From a virus, in IMG/VR virus record IMGVR_UViG_3300030419_003768, positions 5,996 through 61,138 of that record: DNA of 55,143 nt; one strand, 5' to 3'. Positions within the stretch are counted from its first letter, which is position 1, and each line of letters opens with the position of its first letter. This document shows positions 48,581 to 55,143 of the stretch, piece after piece. Position numbers and translations under genes: made by a program. The notes under the pieces were generated by a model. It was not told the origin of the DNA and did no database searches. It saw nothing but the letters and a program-made list of their open reading frames with translations.

Positions 48581-50751
48581 CCAAAAAGACTGCAAAACTT
48601 ATAATCCAAAAATCAAGCACAACTCATGAGGTAAAAATACTCAAGGCAGTTGTCAGAAAAGAAGGAAAAAGAACTGTAGATACAGCAGAATTCAAATTAT
48701 CTTCTTCGGTAGATGTCAATGAGAATGACCGAGTAAAATATATTCAAGATATAAATGACGTTACAAACTTAACTGCAGTATATAATTTTCAAGGAAATAC
48801 AAAAGATGAAGGTGGCTATGACTTAGACGGAGATGACAGTCATGATGGAGTAGTAAATCCTTCAAGTGATATAACAGTCAGTTCAAAAGATTTTGAAAAC
48901 ATATCATCAGTTTCTCCAAGATACTATATGAATTATGGGATAGTATATACTGGAACTAAAACAACCATATCAAATAATTCAAAATTTGATTTTTCAAAAC
49001 AATTTGATATTATCTGTAGTGGTTCAAGTAGAGTAGTTTCAGGAGGAAGCAGTGGTTCTGTAGGAGACAAAAAGATATTCTTTAGTAAGATGGATTCTTC
49101 AGGAAATGGTATAGAAGTAGGAATAATAAAAAATTCAGTGGGATTTGATGATTTTTGGACAGGTTATGCAAGGGTCAGATTCAATTCAACGGAAAGAGAA
49201 TACAAACAATCATGGTCATATAATTCATCAAACTCTGCAGTAGAAGGAAAACTAAAACAAGCTCATGTTCCTTTCACATTAAGGCTTTGGAGAGCAGAAG
49301 ATAATCTTTTAAGATTTTCTTTTAATAGTTATGAAGACGGTTCTTGGTATAATGGTTCTACATCACTAAACAGTAAGACTTTAGATACTACAAATTCATC
49401 TTCATCTGACACTCCTACACCTCCACATACTCTTGCAAATACTCAGGCTATATGGATAGGTGCAGGAAGAGATGGTTCAAATAATGCTACAAATACATGG
49501 GATGGTATAGCATTTCAGTTAAAAATATACACAGGAGGTTACTTAGATTATAATGACTCTGAATTATTACAAATGAGTGCATCAACTCCCACAACCATGA
49601 AGTTTAACGGTAAAGTATTTTCAATAAAAGACAACACTAAGAATAAAATTGTGAACTGTAAAGGAGACGGTGAAGTTATTTTGAATTATTCTTTCAATTC
49701 ATCACAATTTGATAACTCCACTCCTAACGATTCATCTTATGTGACAAGAGTTTCAGTAGATGGTACAAAGAAAAACATATACGCAGCAGGCTCTACAACA
49801 GATGATATTATGAAATCTTTAATAGCATTAGCAGATTCATCATTTTCTTTTGTTGTAGGAACAGGTGCAGGCACTCATACAATGGTGGGAAATTTAGTTG
49901 CAGAAGGCTCATTCTTAGCAAATGTGAAGACAATTTTGAACGGAATGTCAGATTCTTCTTTTTGGTCTAATGGTAGGAAGACATTCTTTTTAGAGAAATC
50001 TGCAGGAATAGCAACTGGAATAAAATATACAAGTAATCAAGGAGATGAGAGTAGAAGTGTTAGGATATTAGAAATGGGAAAATCTAATAACTATCTTGTT
50101 AACTCAGTGGAATTGATTGGGAGACAGTCAACAAAACATAGGTTTGAAAACGCAGGAACAGTATCAAACGGTACAGTTAAAACATTAAACTTTCATCCTG
50201 TAAATATGAGAATAACAGATGGTTCAGGAAATATTCTTATACAGGATTCAGATTACACTGTTAACTATGATGAGAGAAAAATAACATTCTCAGGCAGTAA
50301 ATCAGGTGTTGTTGTTGAATATGATTATGAAGACGTATCTTCTTCTTCAGATGTATATTATTTGGGTAACAATACATCATCAATTAATACATACGGTGAA
50401 CATTATAAGAGATTCTTTGTACCACAACTTACTCATAGAACAGATTTTCAAAGATTAGCGAATAAATTAGTATCATCTACAGAGGGTGACGGTGTAACTT
50501 CTGAGAGATACCAGATAGAATTACCATATCTAGCAAATAATATAAGAGAAAACCATAAGGTAAAAGTTATTAATAAGAAAACTGGTAGTTCAGGCACAGA
50601 TTTGGTAATAAAGCAGATAGAATGGCATTATCCTTCATCTAAAACCATCATTCAGGTAGGAGAAAACTTAATAGATGGCTTCGATTTAGAGCAGTCAGAT
50701 TCGTTAACTTTATCTAGTAGCATATCTTCCATTCAGAAGACCAAGACTTAA
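48577..50751 (+). CDS. Tail hub protein with LamG-like insertion
   Basis: 724 residues from TTG 48577 in a TTGA overlap. The N-terminal ~60 residues and the C-terminal half (FNGKVFSIKDN, VNSVELIGRQ, HKVKVINKKTG) resemble gpD/Tal-type hub proteins. Between about residues 65 and 335 lies a LamG/concanavalin-like jelly roll (AVYNFQGNTKDEGGYDLDG, FSFNSYEDGSWYNG, IWIGAGRDG, IAFQLKIYTGG), a probable sugar-binding insertion. The hub closes the tail tube and carries the fibres. Confidence 0.6.
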   Translation: MTKKTAKLIIQKSSTTHEVKILKAVVRKEGKRTVDTAEFKLSSSVDVNENDRVKYIQDINDVTNLTAVYNFQGNTKDEGGYDLDGDDSHDGVVNPSSDITVSSKDFENISSVSPRYYMNYGIVYTGTKTTISNNSKFDFSKQFDIICSGSSRVVSGGSSGSVGDKKIFFSKMDSSGNGIEVGIIKNSVGFDDFWTGYARVRFNSTEREYKQSWSYNSSNSAVEGKLKQAHVPFTLRLWRAEDNLLRFSFNSYEDGSWYNGSTSLNSKTLDTTNSSSSDTPTPPHTLANTQAIWIGAGRDGSNNATNTWDGIAFQLKIYTGGYLDYNDSELLQMSASTPTTMKFNGKVFSIKDNTKNKIVNCKGDGEVILNYSFNSSQFDNSTPNDSSYVTRVSVDGTKKNIYAAGSTTDDIMKSLIALADSSFSFVVGTGAGTHTMVGNLVAEGSFLANVKTILNGMSDSSFWSNGRKTFFLEKSAGIATGIKYTSNQGDESRSVRILEMGKSNNYLVNSVELIGRQSTKHRFENAGTVSNGTVKTLNFHPVNMRITDGSGNILIQDSDYTVNYDERKITFSGSKSGVVVEYDYEDVSSSSDVYYLGNNTSSINTYGEHYKRFFVPQLTHRTDFQRLANKLVSSTEGDGVTSERYQIELPYLANNIRENHKVKVINKKTGSSGTDLVIKQIEWHYPSSKTIIQVGENLIDGFDLEQSDSLTLSSSISSIQKTKT

Positions 50752-50756
50752 TAATA

Positions 50757-50767
50757 ATATTTAAATA
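50757..50767 (+). promoter_or_regulatory. TATA-like promoter of the fibre genes
   Basis: ATATTTAAATA centred 26 nt before ATG 50789. Confidence 0.45.
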
Positions 50768-50788
50768 CTACAACTAGATAAAAATAGC

Positions 50789-51388
50789 ATGATTACACTA
50801 GTAGAAGGCAATGGAAATACAGTCCCAGAAACCATTGATCCACAAAACAACATATGTGTAGTTTTAACAAAAACTGACGGTACTAAACACTGGTTCTATG
50901 GTAAAAACATCGTTACAAATGACGGTGATATTTACTATGCAAAAAGAGCTTGTGGCGAAACCCCTGCATCAAACGAAAACTTTGGAGCAGTAAGTGGTGG
51001 AGCAGGAGCAACTTGTATTCTACAAAACCCATCAAGTGCTGACACTGTAGCAAAAACTGATGCTTACGGTCAAGTTTCAAACCCAATCGTTACATCAGGT
51101 GCACAGAAAGATTGTACTTCTGGCTATCCAAAAACAAACGACTCTGAAACAGATAACACTGGAAGAGGAACTGACGTAGTAACATACAAGTTTTCATGGA
51201 CAACATCTCAAATTGACACCTCATCAGGAAATGCAATTACTGGTGGTTGTATTGTTGATAAAGCAGCAACATTAGGTGGCAGTGTTAAGATTTTAACACA
51301 CTGGAATTTCTCAAGTCCATCAAGTTTCCATAAAACAAGTACTGATACTTTGACACTTTACGTTAATCACACAATGAATGGAGTCTAA
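50789..51388 (+). CDS. Tail-associated structural protein, 199 aa
   Basis: Ser/Thr/Gly-rich, beta-rich protein with four cysteines in the second and third quarters and a closing TLTLYVNHTMNGV strand. C-ending codons are more frequent than in neighbours. Its own TATA box and place after the hub suggest a tail-tip or virion protein. Confidence 0.5.
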   Translation: MITLVEGNGNTVPETIDPQNNICVVLTKTDGTKHWFYGKNIVTNDGDIYYAKRACGETPASNENFGAVSGGAGATCILQNPSSADTVAKTDAYGQVSNPIVTSGAQKDCTSGYPKTNDSETDNTGRGTDVVTYKFSWTTSQIDTSSGNAITGGCIVDKAATLGGSVKILTHWNFSSPSSFHKTSTDTLTLYVNHTMNGV

Positions 51389-51390
51389 CC

Positions 51391-51552
51391 ATGACTAAAA
51401 GGATTACAATGGGAGGGGTATTCAACCTATTGGAAAAGTTGAATATGAAATTCCCAAATGGCAGAAGTGGACTGGATGACAAAATTCAATTTAACGAGAA
51501 AGTAAGTTTCAAACTCTCAAGTTCGGATGGTAGTGTTCTCCGAGGTAAGTGA
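51391..51552 (+). CDS. Small tail-region protein, 53 aa
   Basis: Starts 2 nt after the previous stop. Basic, with a short helix (GGVFNLLEKLNM) and a strand-rich end. It may be a fibre-joining peptide; function unknown. Confidence 0.5.
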   Translation: MTKRITMGGVFNLLEKLNMKFPNGRSGLDDKIQFNEKVSFKLSSSDGSVLRGK

Positions 51553-51557
51553 GTTAG

Positions 51558-52793
51558 ATGGCACGTAAAGCTATCTATAAGCACGCAACTCAGGTAGATA
51601 CATCTTCCTACCCAGATGATGGGTCAAGCCCTGTTGGTTCAAATGAATGGAACGAAGCTCCTGATGCACAAGGCATGTTGGGATTTTCTCCACAAACTTC
51701 CACAGTTACTATATCTAGTGGTACTTTAACAGTAACAGATTCAGTTACAGTTGCAGATGCAGAAGGTTCAGGAACATCAGATACAATAGATACAATAGCA
51801 ATTACAAACACAAATGAATATGATTTATTATACTTATTCTGTAAAACAGGAGAGACAATAACATTAACACATACTGGAAGTCCTTCTTCAAATGGACAGA
51901 TAGTTACAGTTAGTGGTGCTAATGAAACTCTTTCAGCAACAAAACCTTCAATACTTATCAGAAAAGGAAATTATTGGTATGGTTATGGGGGAGGTACAGT
52001 AAGCGATGGTTCTATCACAACAGCAAAATTAGCTGATGATGCAGTAACCTCAGCAAAGATAGGTGACAATGCAGTAAATGGTACACATATAGCCATGACT
52101 TCTGATGCAACTGGAGATATCCTATATTATAACGGTACTAATTATGTAAGACTGGCAAAGGGAAATGCCAACGAAGTCCTTCAAATGGGTGGAAGTAACA
52201 TACCAGAATGGGGAACTGTTCAAGCAACAGAAATTGCAGCAGGAGCAGTAGGCACATCAGAATTAGCAGCAGATGCAGTTGACGGTACAAAGATAGCTGA
52301 TGATGCAATTAACAGTGAACATTATACCGATGGAAGTATTGATACGGCACATATAGCTGATGATCAAGTTACACAAGCAAAGATAGCTGCAGGAGCAGTT
52401 GGTTCAACTGAATTAGCAGATGATGGTGTAACTTTGGCAAAAATGGCAGGATTGGCAAGAGGTAAGATTATTTATGGTGATTCAAGTGGAAACCCTGCAG
52501 CATTAACAATAGGTACTAACGGTCAAGCATTAAAATCTGATGGAACTGATCTAGTATGGGGATCAGCAGGAGGAGGAGCAACAGCTACACACGCATATAC
52601 CAATCAATCAAGCACAACTTATGCTGGTACAGGTTCCAGTGGAACAGGTATAGATGTTGACACAACAGTTTCCACAGAAGCTAGTGGAGCTGGTGAGAGA
52701 GAAATTTTCATTAAAAAAATAGATACTAATAACGAAGGTGTCTTTGCTATAATACACAAGAACGGAAAAGCTGTAGAAGTGCAGATTGCGTAG
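51558..52793 (+). CDS. Tail fibre protein with AKI/ADD repeats
   Basis: 411 residues. N-terminal strand-rich domain (about 1-150); then repeated 9-18-residue units of the type GSITTAKLADDAVTSAKIGD, TEIAAGAVGTSELAADAVD, common in phage fibres that form trimeric shafts; then a GKIIYGDSSGNPAALTIGTNGQ segment typical of fibre shafts and a C-terminal head ending VEVQIA. Likely part of the host-recognition apparatus. Confidence 0.75.
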   Translation: MARKAIYKHATQVDTSSYPDDGSSPVGSNEWNEAPDAQGMLGFSPQTSTVTISSGTLTVTDSVTVADAEGSGTSDTIDTIAITNTNEYDLLYLFCKTGETITLTHTGSPSSNGQIVTVSGANETLSATKPSILIRKGNYWYGYGGGTVSDGSITTAKLADDAVTSAKIGDNAVNGTHIAMTSDATGDILYYNGTNYVRLAKGNANEVLQMGGSNIPEWGTVQATEIAAGAVGTSELAADAVDGTKIADDAINSEHYTDGSIDTAHIADDQVTQAKIAAGAVGSTELADDGVTLAKMAGLARGKIIYGDSSGNPAALTIGTNGQALKSDGTDLVWGSAGGGATATHAYTNQSSTTYAGTGSSGTGIDVDTTVSTEASGAGEREIFIKKIDTNNEGVFAIIHKNGKAVEVQIA

Positions 52794-52802
52794 GGGATAT
52801 TC

Positions 52803-53870
52803 ATGGTAGAATATCTTGACGGTGGCAGAATCCAAGGAAGTTCTACATTAGTATCAAGTCCTCCAGCTACATCATGGAAAGAGTTGGGAAGAACTACATT
52901 AAGTTCAACATCAGATTCAATAACTGTTTCTAGTTTAGCAGATAAAGATAATATAATGATATTAACAAACTCATTTGCTAGTGGTAATATAACAGGAACT
53001 CTTAGATTAAACACAGACACAGGAAATAATTATGCTAGTAGATGGAGTGAAAATGGTGCTTCAGATGGATCACAAAACACAAATCCAAAGATGGTGTATG
53101 AAGTTTCAACCAATCGCACATCAGATAGATTTGGATATTCATTAATTAATAATTTATCATCACAAGAAAAATTATGTTTATCACACACAATGACAAATGG
53201 GTCAGGTACAGGAGCAGGAAACGCACCAGATAGGAGAGATGTTGTTAGTAAATGGGCTAATACATCAAACGCTATTAGTTCAGTAACATTATATAATACG
53301 GAATCAGGAGACTTTGCTTCAGGTTCAGAATTAGTCGTACTAGGTTGTGATAATGATGAAGCTGATTCAGGTACAAACTTTTGGCAAGAGTTAGCTAGTG
53401 TAGAATTATCATCTGATACAGATACATTCGATACAGGTACATTTACTGCTAAGAAATATCTGAAATATGAGATTTATACTACTTGTGCTTCAGGTGGTGG
53501 TGCAACACCAAACCTTAGATTTAATTCAGATACAGGTTCAAATTACTCATTTAGACATAATTCTAATTATGGTTCTGATGGTACATCAACAAACAAAAGT
53601 AGAATAATTGTTGGATATGGCGATACAGATGAAAGGTCATATATATCAGGATATATAATTAATAAATCAGATAAAGAAAAATTAGTTATTAATCATGCTA
53701 GCACCGATAGTGGTCATACAGGAGCTGGTAATGTACTTATAAGCAAAGAATCGGTAGGCAAATGGACTAATACAAGTTCACAGATTACATCACTTCAAAT
53801 TTATAATTCTGATTCTTCTATTGGAGACTTTTCCACAGGTTCTTACATAAAGGTGTACGGAGCAGATTAA
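52803..53870 (+). CDS. Tail fibre protein with two domain copies
   Basis: 355 residues made of two related ~165-residue domains: WKELGRTTLSS ... LVVLGCD and FWQELASVELSS ... IKVYGAD. Shared landmarks include TGNNYASRW / TGSNYSFRH, EKLCLSHT / EKLVINHA, GAGNAP / GAGNVL and KWANTS / KWTNTS. A third copy begins the next gene. Beta-sandwich, likely surface-binding. Confidence 0.65.
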   Translation: MVEYLDGGRIQGSSTLVSSPPATSWKELGRTTLSSTSDSITVSSLADKDNIMILTNSFASGNITGTLRLNTDTGNNYASRWSENGASDGSQNTNPKMVYEVSTNRTSDRFGYSLINNLSSQEKLCLSHTMTNGSGTGAGNAPDRRDVVSKWANTSNAISSVTLYNTESGDFASGSELVVLGCDNDEADSGTNFWQELASVELSSDTDTFDTGTFTAKKYLKYEIYTTCASGGGATPNLRFNSDTGSNYSFRHNSNYGSDGTSTNKSRIIVGYGDTDERSYISGYIINKSDKEKLVINHASTDSGHTGAGNVLISKESVGKWTNTSSQITSLQIYNSDSSIGDFSTGSYIKVYGAD

Positions 53871-53871
53871 A

Positions 53872-55143
53872 ATGGTAGGTACTTGGCAAAGATTAGCACA
53901 TGTAGAATTAAGTAGTGCTGGAACTACATTAGATAGTGGAACTTTTACAGCAAAGAAAAACTTGAAAGTTATAATATATGATAGTAATTCAGGAGCATAT
54001 AGAAATAAAATAAACTTTAATTCAGATTCAGGTTCTAATTATTCGATGAGGTATTCTCGTAGTGGTGCTACAGGTGCAACAGAAACCTCACAATCTAAAT
54101 TAAAAATGGGAGATTGGTCTTGGAATGGTGCTTCATATCATGTTTTAAATATTACAAATATTTCAGATGAAGAAAAATTAGTTATATCAGAAACAACAAA
54201 AGGTCAATCAGGTGCAAGTAATGCACCTAATAGAACAGAACTTGTAGGCAAGTGGGTAAACACCTCTGCACAAATTACATCAATACAAATAACTTCTGAA
54301 AATTCAGGTGGAGCTCAAAATATTGGTGCAGGTTCATATATAACCGTATTTGGTGCAAGTGGTGATGTAGTAACAGATGAAAAACAAACACTGGCAGAGG
54401 GAACAAGAACAGAAAATGCAACAGTAACATATTCAAATGATTTCAGTTCAGATAACATGGCAGATCAAGATTCATCTAAGATTGGTATTAGTAGTAATGT
54501 GTTAAATTACACTATTGGTCTTGATAATTCAAATGATGCTAGTTCATGGGATTTAGGTGCAACATTAAGTGATACTGCATGGGTGTGTAGATTTAAAATG
54601 ACTGTTTCATCATTAACTCAAAGTGATGGCACTTTTGTTCGAGGTGCTTTCGGTTTATCAAGTTTACCGTCAAGTTCTAACAGTCAACAAAGTCATGATT
54701 TTATTGGTTTACAAACACGTGTTTCCAACGTTTATGAAGAAAGACGATATTTAGATGCTGATGGTGGTGCAATAGATGGAGATGGTGATGGAACAATCGC
54801 TTATGGATTAGCAGCAAATCAAACAACATATGTGGAAATTATACGAACAGGTTCAACATCATACACTATTCAATTATTTTCAGATAGTGATTATAGTACA
54901 TCATTGGCAAATAAAGTCACAGGCACTTGTGGTTCACTTACAGGATTAAGATATTTCGGAGTTTGGAATGATTCAAGTGGAACATCATCAAATCAAATAT
55001 CTGGAACAATAGATGATGTGAAAATTTACAATGGTGTAACATCCTTTGTTACAACAGTATCAACAGCACCAAATGCAGGTACACGTTATGAAGAAACAGA
55101 TACAAGAAAAATTTACCGTAAAGTGACACCTACACAGGCTAGT
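53872..55143 (+). CDS. Tail fibre protein, 3' partial, with LamG-like domain
   Basis: Open from ATG 53872 to the window end (424 codons, no stop). Residues 1-165 are the third copy of the domain in the upstream gene (TWQRLAHVELSS, GSNYSMRY, KWVNTS). Then comes a LamG-like domain (VTYSNDFSSDN ... GTIDDVKIYNG). It ends with RYEETDTRKIYRK, a motif common in phage fibres. If the window is circular, the frame continues directly into the repeat protein at 1-3474, giving about 1,581 residues. Confidence 0.7.
   Translation, partial: MVGTWQRLAHVELSSAGTTLDSGTFTAKKNLKVIIYDSNSGAYRNKINFNSDSGSNYSMRYSRSGATGATETSQSKLKMGDWSWNGASYHVLNITNISDEEKLVISETTKGQSGASNAPNRTELVGKWVNTSAQITSIQITSENSGGAQNIGAGSYITVFGASGDVVTDEKQTLAEGTRTENATVTYSNDFSSDNMADQDSSKIGISSNVLNYTIGLDNSNDASSWDLGATLSDTAWVCRFKMTVSSLTQSDGTFVRGAFGLSSLPSSSNSQQSHDFIGLQTRVSNVYEERRYLDADGGAIDGDGDGTIAYGLAANQTTYVEIIRTGSTSYTIQLFSDSDYSTSLANKVTGTCGSLTGLRYFGVWNDSSGTSSNQISGTIDDVKIYNGVTSFVTTVSTAPNAGTRYEETDTRKIYRKVTPTQAS

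Noticed and set aside
1-55143. Integrase or att sites indicating a provirus
   Set aside because: No tyrosine or serine recombinase motifs and no tRNA-derived repeats were seen; nothing supports integration.

Overview
This window reads as an essentially complete genome of a tailed (Caudoviricetes) virus of a marine ammonia-oxidising archaeon (Nitrososphaerota, Nitrosopumilus-like host). The reasons are: archaeal replication genes (MCM helicase, RadA with an N-terminal helix-hairpin-helix domain, a Cas4-like Fe-S nuclease); a full-length amoC of the thaumarchaeal type; low GC throughout; TATA-like boxes about 23-28 nt before many start codons (leaderless-transcript architecture); and a full HK97-type head and long-tail gene set. 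No tail sheath, integrase, DNA polymerase or tRNA gene was recognised, so the virion is probably siphovirus-like and relies on the host polymerase. The gene open at the right edge (53872-55143) and the gene open at the left edge (1-3474) are in the same frame if the ends are joined, which suggests a circularly permuted genome cut inside one tail-fibre gene.

Layout. 1-3951: C-terminal part of a giant repeat fibre and small tail proteins. 3986-9357: Cas4-like nuclease, a TGT-like TIM-barrel protein, small and large terminase, two unknown proteins. 9370-10803: RNase H, a possible ribbon-helix-helix protein, a secreted metzincin protease. 10839-18792 (+): early/replication block with a run of zinc-binding microproteins, a metallophosphoesterase, a winged-helix protein, MCM, RadA and two PD-(D/E)XK-like proteins. 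18789-19174 (-): two small membrane proteins. 19441-31768 (-): accessory block with a cyclotransferase-like protein, an AAA+/VWA pair, many small unknown proteins with Shine-Dalgarno sites, a class II glutamine amidotransferase next to an amidoligase-like protein, and a secreted cupredoxin-like coiled-coil protein. 29405-30162 is a gene-free stretch that looks like structured RNA. 31829-32800: small genes and a second small structured RNA. 32840-55143 (+): late genes in canonical order: portal, protease, scaffold, major capsid protein, zinc ribbon, amoC, decoration protein, connectors, tail terminator, tail tube, frameshifted tail chaperone, tape measure, distal tail, hub, fibres.

How it fits together. 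The minus-strand middle block uses strong Shine-Dalgarno sites and 4-nt overlaps, while the late and replication genes are mostly single transcription units with a TATA box and no leader. MCM, RadA and the nucleases presumably remodel and recombine genomes for packaging by the terminase. amoC, under its own promoter and terminator among the capsid genes, would supply an ammonia monooxygenase subunit late in infection. The most unusual elements are: a textbook -1 frameshift site with an SD-like stimulator in the tail chaperone gene, a candidate ~340-nt structured RNA, a small possibly bistable RNA, an amidoligase/amidotransferase/cyclotransferase set, a repeated gene-junction cassette, and a perfectly centred bidirectional TATA palindrome. 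All functional calls rest on reading motifs by eye; no database search was possible.
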